Source of the DNA: Paratrimastix pyriformis
Lineage: Eukaryota > Preaxostyla > Paratrimastigidae
Direction: 5' to 3'
Length of the DNA stretch: 64,000 bases
Assembly (NCBI GenBank): GCA_027972325.1
Contig: JAPMOS010000079.1
Coordinates: forward strand, 112,430 to 176,429
This document shows, piece after piece, positions 1 to 10,900 of this stretch (its first letter is position 1; each line of letters starts with the position of its first letter). The notes beneath the pieces were generated by a model. That model was not told the origin of the DNA, ran no database searches, and was given only the letters and a program-made list of their open reading frames with translations. Made by a program: the position numbers and the translations under genes.

Positions 1-1
1 C

Positions 2-1096
2 AGGGCGGTCAAGTGCCACGCGGTCATCAACGAGGTTGCCGACTTCAAGGCCCTCTCGAAGACGCTGCATTACAAGCTCATCCACGCCGAGCAGGAGAAG
101 ATGGAGCTCATCACCAAGAACCTGGGCCTCGGTCCGCCCCCCGTCCCGCCATCGCCACCCGAACCCCGGAGGGCGCTGCTTCCACGATGCCATGTCGCCT
201 CATCGGTGGGCGGTCGGGGGCCGGGGCAGAGCACGAGCTGGCCGCCCTGCGGGACGAGCTGGAGACGCTCAAGGGCCAGGTGGACGGCCTCGGCAAGGGC
301 GCGGCCGGGGCCTCCCCACAACAAGGCGGCAGTGGTTCGCCGCCCTGCACCCCGGCCCGCCCTGCCAGCGCCCCCATCCAGAACACCCAGCTGGGCGCCG
401 GGGCCTTGGCCATCGCGGCGACCCCGGCGGCCCCACGGGGCCCGGCTCGGCCCGGCCGGGGCGGACCGGCTACACGGGCAGCATCCCGCCCCGCCCCGCC
501 CCGCCCCACTCGGCCCTAACGGAGGGGCTGCACCCACCTTTCATGTCCGGCTCGGCCTCCCTTCTCGGGGTCTCAGCCGCCAGGCGCGTTTTCGGTCCGC
601 GCCATGATCACCCACCGGGTGTGCGGTGATGCCCCCTCCCTCCCTCCCTCCCTCCATCTCTCACGCCATCACCCCTCCTGCCGTTGCCCCCCCCCCCCCC
701 CCCCCCCCCCGCTCCTTTCTTTCCTGGCCCAGACGAGGCCGAGTGGGCACGGCGGGAGAAGGAGCTGATGGACAAGTTCAGCGTGGTGGTGCACCACCTG
801 CAGATGGAGATCGCCCGCCAGGAGTTCCTCTTCGCCCGCCAGCGGGCCGAGCTGGAGGCCCAGATCGCCGCCCGGGGGGAGGGGGTCCTCGACCAGCTGG
901 CCGGGGCGCTGCTCTCGGTCGGTCACCCGCCCCCGCCTCCTTCCCCTCGGGGTGCTCACCGCTCTGCTCGATGGGTTCCTGCCGGGGGGGGGGGGGGGGG
1001 GGGGGGTTGCAGATGCCAGCAGTGCGCCAGAAGCTGGCTGAGAAGATGGAGGAGCTCCCAAGGGCCAAGGACGATGACGACGAGCCCGTCATATGA
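2..1096 (+). CDS. C-terminal part of a coiled-coil protein (5' end outside window)
   Basis: At least four exons can be read. The first, in frame from base 2, gives a helical stretch containing FKALSKTLHYKL and ends near 130. The second starts after an AG near 228 and reads EHELAALRDELETLKGQVDG, a clear heptad pattern. The third starts after cccag at about 732 and encodes a Glu/Lys/Arg-rich helix ending LDQLAGALLS. The last follows a G-tract intron and reads from MPAVRQKLAEKM to the stop at 1094-1096 with an acidic tail DDDDEPVI. The two introns around the third exon hold poly-C (about 687-710) and poly-G (about 984-1006) tracts. No catalytic motif is visible and I do not recognise the family. 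Joining of the exons is inferred from composition and splice-like borders. Confidence 0.5.
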
Positions 1097-1670
1097 GGAG
1101 GGGCGGCTCTCATTGGGGTGCCCAACGGCGGGTGATGGTGGCGCGGTTGGACTGCGCCCATTCCGTCGTGCGGCCCCCGTTGTATTTTTTTGGTCGGACC
1201 AGGGCAGGGCACTCGTTGTCCGCCTTTCATTGCTGTCTCCCTCCCTCCCGCTTCCTTACGAACCGGTTCTCTCATGACCACACGACAACCTTGCGAGCCA
1301 CAAACACGAAACCGCGGAGGTGTTTTGTGGCCACATTGGTTGCCGGAAAATAATGGATAATAGCCATAGTCGATAATGGATCCATCGAGTTGGGACAGAG
1401 GGTACAGATGTGCAATCCAATGTTGGCAAAGAAAGGGGCGCCAAGCCCGCGAGAAAAGCAACACCCGCAAGGCCGAACTCTGTTGGTGCAGTCTCGAAGG
1501 ACCTTCCCCAACCCCATCTCATCTTCAGAAATTTTGGGTGCGGAATATCGGAGGAATTCGTGGTGTGTGTGGTGCCCGTGGTGTTGGAGTCCCTTCCCGT
1601 CTCGGTCTGTGCTGCCTTTGTTCACGAAAATTCATTCGGGCGTCCCCAGGTCTCTCGGAGCCTCCTCAAG
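1097..1670. other. Intergenic/5' region, nothing convincing
   Basis: This stretch lies between the coiled-coil gene stop and the flavodoxin start. Open frames exist on both strands, but none shows a recognisable domain or a consistent splice pattern. It presumably holds the 3' UTR of the upstream gene and the promoter of the downstream one. I see no tRNA or repeat in it. Confidence 0.4.
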
Positions 1671-2987
1671 ATGGTCAAGATTTGCATGCTCACATTTTCG
1701 CTCACTGGCAATACGGCGCATGTGGCCCAAGTCATCGCCAGCAAGCTCGAACCCACACATCAGGTGACCCACGTCAACCTTGTTCACTGTTTGCAAGGTA
1801 AAGATGTCGAAATCCGTCAGATGCATGACAGTTTGGCTGCATGCGATGTCATCGGATTGGGTTCGCTTGTCTGGGCCGCTCTGCCGGCTCCCAAGATGGG
1901 CGACATGATTCGGAAATGTGACACGGCCTCGTTTCAGGGGAAGCCCGCCTTCATCTTCTCAACCGATGGTGGCCACGCGGGCGACACACGCAATGTGATG
2001 GCCGAGTGGTTGGCCGAGAAGGGCGCCATTCCCGTGGCCCAGTTCGGCTGCTATGCACCTTCCAATTGGAGCCCCGGCGTGCCCGCGAAGCCAAATGTCT
2101 GTTGATTCGCATTTTCGAGTCCTCGCTCACCACCGGGACCCACGACGATCTGTGCGTTGTTGCGCGGCGCAGGTTGACCGTTGGGGCACCGAGGATATCG
2201 AGAAGGCCGCCCATTTCGGGGAGGAGCTCCTCGCACTCTTGGCACGCTATCAATCGGGCGGCCGCTCGGCCTTGGTCCCGATCACCTTTCCGCGGGGGAA
2301 GGCCGCCAAAGAGGCCGCCCAGTCGCGGTCCATGACCAACCGTCCGTACGAGCGCACCCTCCTCGGGACCTTGCTGCGTGTCTTTGGGAACCCACCCAAC
2401 ACCCCTTCTCTTTGTGTCGCAGTGGCCGGCCAGATTGCGATCGACCGGACGCGGTGCGTGGGCTGCCGGGTGTGCGTCAGCCGGTGCCCGTACGGGGCCC
2501 TTGACATCGAGGACGGGGCCATCCACCCCCGCTGGTCCTCGGCCAAGTGCATGTCGTGCACCCTGTGCGTCAACCTCTGCCCCAAGGAGGCCATCTCCCT
2601 GCCCCGCTTCCGCACCAACGACCGGAGCAAGTACGTCTTCAAGCCCACCGAGATCGTCCAGGTCCGCGCCTCGGCCCCGCCCGGTCGGAACCGCTCGGAT
2701 GGACCTCGTCTCACTTTCTGCGCGCTTCTTATTGTGCTGCCTGTGGTCACGGTCAGGGTCCCAGCCAGCGGGCCCCCGGCAACGCCATCAGCCGCCTCCT
2801 TCGCATCAGCTCCATCTACTTCAAGGTCCGCAGGCTCCTCCAGCGCACATGAAGACGATCTCACCTCTCTTGTCTATCCTCGCAGGCCACCCTGGTGGCG
2901 ATCCTTGTCGCCGTGCTGGTGGTCTTCGTCCTCCTGGGCTGGGTCAGTGTCCGTGGGGTCAGCAAACTCGTCCGGCGCCACATCTAG
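1671..2987 (+). CDS. Flavodoxin-2[4Fe-4S] ferredoxin fusion with C-terminal membrane anchor
   Basis: Five exons (1671-2096, 2173-2379, 2434-2661, 2757-2825, 2886-2987) sum to 1,032 nt, 343 residues, all joined in phase 0. Residues 1-142 form a flavodoxin-like FMN domain. Its phosphate loop is FSLTGNT, close to the FSGTGNT of bacterial EFR1-type flavodoxin-ferredoxins. Exon 3 carries two CxxCxxCxxxCP clusters, CVGCRVCVSRCP and CMSCTLCVNLCP, each a [4Fe-4S] site. The last exon is a hydrophobic helix, ATLVAILVAVLVVFVLLGW, followed by a basic end KLVRRHI. That predicts a tail anchor with the redox domains in the cytosol. Likely role: low-potential electron transfer at a membrane. The start is the methionine next to the flavin loop; in-frame codons upstream look non-coding. 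The membrane tail is unusual for the family. Confidence 0.85.
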
Positions 2988-3375
2988 GAGCTCTTCGCGG
3001 TGTGACGGCGTCCTGTGGTTTTGTACAACAATAACTGGAAATGACTCGGCATCCTCATCGTATGACATCGGCGTGTGGTGCTGGGGAGGAGGAGGGGAGG
3101 AGGAGGGGATGCACCACTCACTCGGGGACACGATTGCGCGATGGTTTGAGGTTGCCCCGGGTGTGGACCAACTGGAATTCACGCGGTTTGCCGATCGGAT
3201 CAAGTCCGGTTGGGAGAACCGAAAATCGCGAACATACCCGAAGAGAGTTTTCGCCCTGCTCGGGTTGACAGCTATTCGACATGGCGAAGTGCGCAGAGGT
3301 CCGGCTTCGAAGCGTGCCCCACGCGGTGGTCCGCGATTCAGTCGGGGGAGCGAAGAGGGTTCCCTGTGTGAACCC

Positions 3376-4640
3376 TCATGTCACATTCTCCTCGTCCCAC
3401 CGCAAATCTTCGACGACGGGGGTATCTGCCCCCGAGGTCGGGGAGACTGGCCGAGACGGGGAAGTGCGCGAGGGCGAAGATCCCCGGTGTATCATTGGGA
3501 CGTCATCGAGGGCCGTGAAGTACGCTGCGATGCGGTTGGCCAGGGCCGGCCCAACTCTTCGCATTCCGCCCACCTATCGACCGGATTTTGGTGGGCGGGC
3601 TTTGACGGTCAAGATCGGCAGACCTTTGTGATGTAGGGCACCATCTCGAGGCTCTTTGGCCCCCTGCTCTCCAAAGCGGCCACCAGGGCTGGCATACTTG
3701 GAAAGACATCGGCAATGACCCTGAATCGTCGTGAGCACAAAGGGAAAGAAGTGCGAGGAGTCGATAGACTTGGCAACGGGCGATGAGACGCCCTCGAGTT
3801 GTTCGAGGGCCCGCTGCCAGAGCTCCTTTTCGGTCAATTCGCTCTTGGGGCCGCGCAAGACGACGGGCTTTTCGGCGTGGCAGTAGGGCCGATGGGCGAT
3901 GGCGCCCGTGATGTTTTGCACGTGCTCCACCAGCTCGCCATTCCCCGAATAATCGAAAAAGGTCCACCCGTGCATCTGTGGGGAGGGAGGCGTGAGCGTG
4001 GCCATGTTTTCGATACAGCCGACAAGGTGACCAACACCGCCGGTGGGGAGGGATGGAGGAGGAGGAGGAGAGAGAGAGGGGGGCTGCGGACCTCGAGCCA
4101 GGTAATCGCCTCGCCGACCGTAAAGGCGTCCAAGGCTTTTGTGACCTCAGGCCCTTTCCCAGACGCGGTCTTTTTACAAAGAGTGTGACATGCCGACGTC
4201 GTCAGGTAAGAGAAAATTGTTTGGACCGCGAGCGAAAAGCGCCCCTAACACACTCAAAAATGCAGTCGATGGATGAGAAGACCATGACAGACCGCGGGCT
4301 TCTGACGGATACATTCTTGGTGCCACTGACCCAACGTGTTCTGCTGGATGCGGGTGCAAAAGTCGCCAGGTGACATAGAAATGAGGACATCTCCCTCATC
4401 GGCGTAATGATCATCCTCACCCGAACCGGCAGAAATCTTCCGGCGCCATTCAACACTGCCTCCAATTGCACAAGGATGGACAATAGTGTCAATCTGCTGG
4501 AATCTGGGTTTTCCCGAGAATGGTGACAATACACAGACACCTAAATCGATCAGAGACTCAAAGATGGCCGTCCCGAGTGTCGACCCGGAAAAGTGCGGGT
4601 CGAAGAGTACCTGAATTTCAGGGAGGCAGTTTTCGCGGCT
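3376..4640 (-). CDS. EME1-like structure-specific endonuclease subunit (MUS81 partner)
   Basis: The gene is read on the minus strand from about 4640 down. The first visible exon has FDPHFSGSTLGTAIFESL then IVHPCAIGGSVEWRRK, matching the degenerate ERCC4-type fold of EME1, whose landmark is the Pro-x-Ser-x-Trp-Arg-Arg segment. A middle exon has ALDAFTVGEAITWLEV. The next has WTFFDYSGNGELVEHVQN, ITGAIAHRPY and LWQRALEQLEGVSSPVAKSI, like the EME1 linker and the VWRRQIQQLNRVS region. The C-terminal exon has RRVGPALANRIAAYF, the helix-hairpin-helix end RRIGPELSRRI of EME1. EME1 lacks nuclease residues itself and positions MUS81 on branched DNA. The 5' end is unresolved: no methionine precedes the first visible exon, and a first exon could lie opposite the Asterix gene. 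Internal splice sites are approximate. Confidence 0.7.
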
Positions 4641-4846
4641 CCGTGATTTTTTGGCTGCGTGTCACTATTTAAAATGACACACGGTAAAGTGGTTAACCAG
4701 ACACAGTGCCGTGGCAAGCTCGCGTTGCCGTTTCTTGGAGCTTTTTGTGTTCGCGGGTGGTGCCGCGTCTTCCGCTGTGGAGGAGCGCCGCCGCGGTGGG
4801 GTTGCCGGACGCTGTTCCATCACCGCGGCATTTCCCCGTCATCTCG

Positions 4847-5187
4847 ATGCAACCCGACCCGCGCCGGCCGGCCAAAGCGCGTCCGTACGTCCCCCAGCTT
4901 TCCGAGCCTGAAACCCTGTGGGCGATGCTCGCCATGATGACTGGTATCTTTGGGCTGATGCTCAAGCAGAAAATTTTCTCATGGTCCGATCCGACGACGT
5001 TTGCCTTCGTTTCGTTCACGTCTTGTTCAGGGTGGCCATTTATTGTTCCGTGATTTCCTTTGTGAACCGCCGGGCGAGCGATAATTCGAGCGGGCAGCAG
5101 TCTATGATGTCACTCCTCTTCTCTGGGATGAGTTTGGTTATGTCTTATTTCGGCCCCCAGCCCGTCAAACTTCCGCCCAAACTCTGA
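4847..5187 (+). CDS. Protein Asterix (WDR83OS/PAT complex subunit)
   Basis: Two exons, 4847-4983 and 5031-5187, sum to 294 nt (97 residues; animal Asterix is about 106). The intron is 47 nt with a GTCCG donor and splits a Trp codon. The N-terminus MQPDPRRPAKARPYVP matches the DPRRPNK...RY start of Asterix. Two membrane segments follow, around MLAMMTGIFGLMLKQK and VAIYCSVISFVNRR, then SLLFSGMSLVMSYF and the short tail PQPVKLPPKL. The VAxYCSxISFxN signature is diagnostic. Asterix pairs with CCDC47 in the ER as an intramembrane chaperone that shields polar transmembrane segments during multipass protein insertion. The gene is convergent with VPS28; the 237 bp between the two stops look like 3' UTR. 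Confidence 0.92.
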
Positions 5188-5424
5188 CCCCGGCTCTGCG
5201 ATCTCTGGTGTCCTTCCTTCCTCTCTTTCCTTCCTCCCCAACATCCCGTTTCGCCAGAGGAGAGCCTTGTTTTCTTGGGTGGCAGCCAACTGGGCGATGC
5301 ATCTCTCTCCCTTCCCCGCCCTGCGGCGGACCATTCCTTTCGCGATTTTTTCTTCCCAAAGCAGATCCACAAAAAATGAAAGGAGGGTGAGAAAGCGCAA
5401 AATGACAAAGTCGGTAGGGGGTGC

Positions 5425-6383
5425 TCAAGAGAGGGCATTGTGAAGGGCCTGGAAGGCCGTGTCCAGGTCGAAGTTCAGCTCGCGGGTCTGGTCGGGGTTG
5501 AGCTCGTCTTTGGCGTGCATCCCGTTGAGGATCTGCAACCTATGGGTGGCGGAGGATCATGACACCGGACGGCTGCTTGTGTGTGTGCTGGGAGACGGCG
5601 TGGTAGAATCAGTCACGGACCATTTGGCAACCCGGGCCTTGCCGTCGTATTCCGGGGGGAGGTCGACTTTGTTCAGAGCCGTCATCAGGTCGGCCAGCAG
5701 GGGGTGCAGCTGGTCGCAGGCCACCATACCCAGCCGAATCGAGTCCATGGCCGTGATGAAGAATTGCACCTGATGGAGACAAGCGGAAGAAGTGTGAGGA
5801 GGACGGAAGGCAGCCCCGAGAGCCCATCAGGGGGGAGAGGAAGTCGCAAACAGACAGTCTCAAAAATGTGCTTTTTGTCGCGGAGTTTGCTCCCATCGAC
5901 AGCTGCATGCTCCGTGGTGGCGGGAACGCCGGTCGTCAGAAGGCGGTTGGCGGCTGCGCGGCACTCGAGCTGTCATCATCGAAATCACAAGAAACCAGTG
6001 AGTTGACAAATGCTCGAGAAACCGCAGCGAACCTTGTACTCACGCATAAATCTGATGACATCCTCATTCGTGAAGTGGAGGATGCCCTGGAGCATCTTAT
6101 ATTGGCCGATGAACTTCGAGCAAAGAGGGGTATATCTGTGGTGGCCATCGAGCGTGAGAGAGTTATCTCGTAAAATGCAAACGCAGACTCTTCAGCAGGA
6201 ATTGCGTCGCTAACATAGGCTTTCTCGAGCTGATCGACCACAATAATTAGGGAATAAAGTTCCGAGAGATGGTCGAGTTTCTCCCGATCTGCCACGGACT
6301 CAACCAATGAGGACAGATCTACGGATGACAGAGATGCCTAAAAAGAGGTTGAGCCTCCAAAGAGGGCAGTTTCGCAAGACCAT
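5425..6383 (-). CDS. VPS28: VPS28, ESCRT-I subunit
   Basis: Six exons on the minus strand: 6383-6381 (ATG only), 6337-6189, 6135-6033, 5969-5856, 5769-5621, 5539-5425. They sum to 633 nt, 210 residues (human VPS28 is 221), with every junction in phase. The N-terminal core has VADREKLDHLSELYSLIIVV and LEKAYVSDAIPAEEYT; then SKFIGQYKMLQGILHFTNED. The C-terminal four-helix domain has QFFITAMDSIRLGMVACDQL, LPPEYDGKARVAKW and ends FDLDTAFQALHNALS. VPS28 binds VPS23/VPS37 through its N-terminus and ESCRT-II through the C-terminal domain, for multivesicular-body sorting. The proposed first coding exon holds only the start codon, followed directly by a 43-nt intron. That part is inferred from phase closure; the rest is firm. 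Confidence 0.93.
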
Positions 6384-6547
6384 CGTGCCGTGTTTTGCGA
6401 GAATGACGTTTGGGGTTTGAATGGCCTTTCCGGAATTCCCCCCCCCCCACCCACCCACCCACCCACCCACCCAGGCCCACCACCCTCTCGAGGACAAGAG
6501 TGAGATGCGCACTCCAACCACTTCCACCTGGCAACAAGAGAAAATGT

Positions 6548-7828
6548 CTATTGAACCGGGGTGGCCACCAAAACGGCTTCGTCCGCCATGCCAAGAGCGG
6601 AGGGCGTGTCCTTCACGGGGTCGATGGTACGCCCCTGGAAGTTGAACCGATAAGGGCGCCCGAGCTTCTTTCGGAAGAGGTCCGCCAGGGGGACCAGCGG
6701 CTGGGAGGCAAATGTCTTCACCCGGACAGGCGGAGCCCCCGGAATCGAGACGACAAGCCACACAGTGGGAGGGGCCTGTGGACGCGGTGGTGGTGGTGGT
6801 GGTGGTGGCGGCGGCGGCGGCGGCGGAGGTGGAGGTGGTGGCGACGGCGGTGGAGGTGGTGGTGGTGGTGGCGGCGGCAATTTGGCCATTGGTGGGGCAG
6901 GCGGAGGCTGCCCGGGCCCGTGGTGGCGGATGGGCAGAAGAACCTCACCCGAAACGACAGGCGGCGAGTGCGAGACGGGCGGCGGAGATGGCGGCGCAGA
7001 TACCCCCGGAGCGAGGCTCAGATCGATCTGCGTCTCACTGTCGCAGTCCATCTGGCGCGGCGTGCTGTCCACGCCCAGGGGCAGCCCGTCGAGCAGGAAC
7101 CGGTACTGGTCGACGGTACCCCCGTAATGTGCCGCGCACCGGGCAAAGGCGCGCGAAAAGGGGGCATCCAGCGACAGCCGCACCATGAAAGACGCCTCCG
7201 GATCTCGCCTCCCGGGGTGCGCCCAGGCCGGCTGGAACCGCAGCACAACACGACCCTCCTGCTCACTGCCGGTGGCGCCTGCGTCCGAGGCGGCGGGGCG
7301 GAGGATCGGGGCGGGGGCAGTAGATGACCCTCGGGCAAGAATCGGGAGCGAGATCGCTCGGTGTGGGGACGGCGGCCTCGGGGGGTGCAGCACGATGGGC
7401 TGCTCCTCGGCCGACCGGAGGATGAGGTCACGCTCGCGGGCGGCACGGCGCAACTTGTCGAGAAGTGTGTGCGCCTCCTTCAATTCGGGAATTTCTTTGG
7501 GCTTCACTTCTGTGGGGGAGAAAACCTCGGGGACCTCAGCTGGGGGAGGGGGAAGTGGCTCGTCTGGCACTTCAAGGAGATCGACCGCTTCCTCCGATTG
7601 CTCCACGGTAGAGCGCGCCTTCTTCGTCGTTGTGCTTTCTGGAGGAGGTGCAGTTTTTGGTGGTGGTTCGTGGAAGTCCTTCTTCGAGCGCTTCTTCCGT
7701 GCAGGCTTGGAAACTGGGAAAAAGGAGGGGGCCGCAGCTGCTTGGCCAGAATCATCAGAATGCAAAATTTTTGAAAGTAGATCATTATCACCAGTTGTTC
7801 CGAAATCAAAGATGTCATCCTCGGACAT
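6548..7828 (-). CDS. Rad60/Esc2/NIP45-like protein with tandem SUMO-like domains
   Basis: Single exon, 426 residues. The acidic N-terminus MSEDDIFDFG is followed by a Lys/Arg-rich stretch (KPARKKRSKKDF), a probable nuclear localisation signal. A coil with LLDKLRRAARERDLIL follows. The first ubiquitin-like fold (about residues 190-270) contains GRVVLRFQPAW, VRLSLDAPFSRAFARCA, YRFLLDGLPL and ends DSETQIDL. A poly-proline spacer encoded by GGT/GGC-type triplets (about 6783-6887) leads to a second ubiquitin-like fold (about 350-425) with VWLVVSIPG, LADLFRKKLG, YRFNFQGRTIDP and DEAVLVATPV. Two SUMO-like domains after a charged N-terminus is the Rad60-Esc2-NIP45 plan, which supports genome stability by SUMO mimicry with Ubc9 and the SMC5/6 pathway. 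The start is the first ATG. Confidence 0.78.
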   Translation of the reverse strand: MSEDDIFDFGTTGDNDLLSKILHSDDSGQAAAAPSFFPVSKPARKKRSKKDFHEPPPKTAPPPESTTTKKARSTVEQSEEAVDLLEVPDEPLPPPPAEVPEVFSPTEVKPKEIPELKEAHTLLDKLRRAARERDLILRSAEEQPIVLHPPRPPSPHRAISLPILARGSSTAPAPILRPAASDAGATGSEQEGRVVLRFQPAWAHPGRRDPEASFMVRLSLDAPFSRAFARCAAHYGGTVDQYRFLLDGLPLGVDSTPRQMDCDSETQIDLSLAPGVSAPPSPPPVSHSPPVVSGEVLLPIRHHGPGQPPPAPPMAKLPPPPPPPPPPPSPPPPPPPPPPPPPPPPPPPRPQAPPTVWLVVSIPGAPPVRVKTFASQPLVPLADLFRKKLGRPYRFNFQGRTIDPVKDTPSALGMADEAVLVATPVQ

Positions 7829-7914
7829 GGCCGCGCAAGGCGAGCGATCGCGTCTTTTCGATGTTTAGTTGAGCTCGCCTTTGGGGTTCCACTCACTCTA
7901 CAGGCAATTTGCCC

Positions 7915-10900
7915 ATGAAAGTTGTGGGACTTATTAGTGGAGGAAAAGATTCCCTTTACTCGCTTTACGTCGCTCAACAGCAAGGGCATGAAATTATTGC
8001 TGTGGCCCATTTACAGCCGCCACAAAACAGTCTGTTGAGGGCAAAACTCGTAATATTCAATACTCCGGTTGGGATGAGCAGCTGATGAAATGGACTCTTT
8101 TATGTTCCAAACTGTTGGTTCAAATATCGTCGATCTAATTGCGGAATGTCTTCAAATGCCCCTTATCAAGCGTATCATTCATGGGTCTGCATTTGCACGT
8201 CCTTCTTATCGGTCACCCGACGTTTCTGGTGTGCCTCTAGCTCTTCCGTCTGTAAGAGAATGATGTACGACCCCACGCCGAACGATGAAATCGAGGACCT
8301 TTTCGAGTTGCTGAAGGAAGTCAAGGTCGCCCCGGGGATGGTGCGCCGCCATGTCCCCGCTCATCGCCCAGTCCGATAGTGCCGCTTCCCCCAAGTGGAA
8401 GCTGTATGTACGGGTGCGATTGCGTCGGATTATCAGCGAATTCGCGTCGAGAACGTGTCTGCCCCCCCCCCCCCCCCCCCCCCCCTCGCTGCTCGCCCTT
8501 TCGTCGCCCTTTCGTTGCCCTTCGTCGCCCTTTCGTCGCCCTTTCGTCGCCCTTCGTCGCATTCTGATGGCCTGCTGGCGGCCTGCTGGTGGCCTGCTGG
8601 TGGCCTGCTGGTGGCCTGCTGGTGGGGTCGGGGCGCAGCTGTGAGCGTCTGGGGCTGGTTGCGCTGGCCCCCCTGTGGCGGCGGCTGCCCTTCGAGGAGC
8701 TGCTGGCCGACCTGCTCGACTCTGGCCTCAGCTGCGTTCTCATCAAGGTGGCAGCCATGGGTCCGCTGCGCCCCCCGCCCGACCCGCCCCCCGTCTCTGC
8801 CCCCGTGGGGATTCCTCTCATTCTCGTTCTCGTTCTCGTTCTCGTTCTCGTTCTCGTTCTCGTTCTCATCTTCGTCACCACGACGCTCCTCCCCGCCCCC
8901 CATCCCGCTCTGTGCCTCGTGTCCTGCAGGGCTCACTCCGGGCCGCTTCCTGGGGCGGACCCTGGACGAGATGTACGAACCGCTCCTCGACCTGGTCCAT
9001 CCCGCCCTGCCGTGGGCGGGGATCCTGCCTTCCACGCCTCCTGCCTCACCCGCCTCTTCATGCCTCCCCATGCCTCCCCATGCCTCCCCATGCCTCCCCA
9101 TGCCTCCCCATGCCTCCCCATGCCTCTCCGTGCCTCTCCGTGCCTCATCTACCTCACCCGACCTCGCGGCTGCTTCCCGGGCGGCGCTTGGGGGGGCCGC
9201 TACCCGTTTCGGCAGGGTGCCGAGTGCCAGGTGAACGTCTGCGGCGAGGGCGGCGAGTACGAGAGCCTGGTCCTCGACTGCCCACTCTACCCCGCCAACC
9301 GGATCGTCCTGTCCGTCGCCCGTGCCAGATCGTCGCCCCCCCCCCCCCCCCCCCCCCCGCCCAGCCCAGCCTTGTCAAATATCGCTGCGGGTTGCCGGGG
9401 CGCAGGGAGGAGGTGGAGCGGGTCGTGACGAGCGCGGACCCCTTCTCGCCGCTCGGCTACCTGCGCATCCTGCGGGCCCGGCTGGCCCCCAAGCCCCCCG
9501 TCGCCGCCCCTGCTGCCGGCCCCCGGCCGCGGCCATTCCACGACCGCTACCTGCGCCTGGTGCGCCCCGCCACGCTCCGGCCGGCTGAGCCCCTCGGCCC
9601 CGGGCTCCTCCCTCCCGCCGACGAGGAGGCCACATCGACTCCGGGGCAGCAGCCGCACACCGGGGGCCCAGACCCTCCCCAGGCCGCCTACCGAGGGGCC
9701 CAGGGGGCCTCGGTCGAGGAGGCCGTCCGCCAGCTGTTCGCCGTCTGCGGTGGACCTGTCGATGGGGCCGAGGTTTTGGTGGGGACCCACGCCGTCCTCC
9801 GCGACCTGGCCGACTTCGCCGCCCTCAACGCCGCCTACGCCGCATGCACCGTGGCACTGCCCTCCGCCCCCGCGGTCCCCGTTCGGTCTGCCCTGATGCC
9901 CGCCACGCCCACGCCCACGCCCACGCCCACGCCCACGCCCACGCCCACGCCCACGCCCTCGCCCTCGCCCACGCCCTCGCCCTCGCCCTCGCCATCGATG
10001 CATCCGAATTTGGGTCTGCTCATCTGAATTTGGGACTGGGTGTGGTGTGGGACGGCGGCGCAGGAGCGTCGTCCAGTGCGCTTTGCCCGCGGGGGTCCGG
10101 GTGGCCCTGGGAGCCGTGACCATCCCACGCCCCCTCGCCGGTCTGCTCGGACATCTTTCGTGGTGCCCCGGGGGGCCTGACAGGGGGTGCTCACCCGCTC
10201 CCCTGGCGATTTGGTTATGGGGCAGGCCGCCTGTTGGGCTCGGGGGTGCGAGTCAGCTCGCGCTCGGGCTGGGCCCCGTCCATGCTGGGCCCCTACGGGC
10301 AGGCCCTGGCCCTGGGGCCGGTGACCCTGCTCGCAGGCATGATCGGGCTGAGGCCCCACTCGATGCTGCTGGCCGCGGCCAACCCGCACCGGGCCGCCTC
10401 GTCACACCCGGCGGCACACGGAGAAGAGGAAGAAGGGCCGGCGGCCCGGGACCTCGAGGCCCAGGGGGCCCAGGCGGCCCACAGCTGCGCGGCCGTTCTG
10501 GAAGCGGCCCGCTCGTCGCTGGAGCGGGTTCTGTCCACCACGGCCTACCTCGCCCCGGGGGGCGCGCCGCTGACCCGGCTCCTGCCCGCAGTCGATCGGT
10601 GGGTGCGCTCTGCCCAGGCGGCCTCGGCCCGGCGGCGCGCCGTGGAGCGGACCCTGAGCCAGCGCCAGCCGCGCACGCGGGTGCTGACGGGGGGCCTCCC
10701 GGTCGACATGCCCCACGACGACGACGAGACGGAGGATGGCGCCGAGGAGGAGGCCATCGGTCAGGGAGTCGCCGAGGGCTGTTCGGGCCGGGCGAGCCTT
10801 GAGCCCGATGAGGGCGATGAGGGCGATGAGGGCGATGAGGGCAGCCTGGCGAGGGCTGCGGGGAGCTGGCTCCTCCTTGTGCGGGTCGGCTCGCTGCCCC

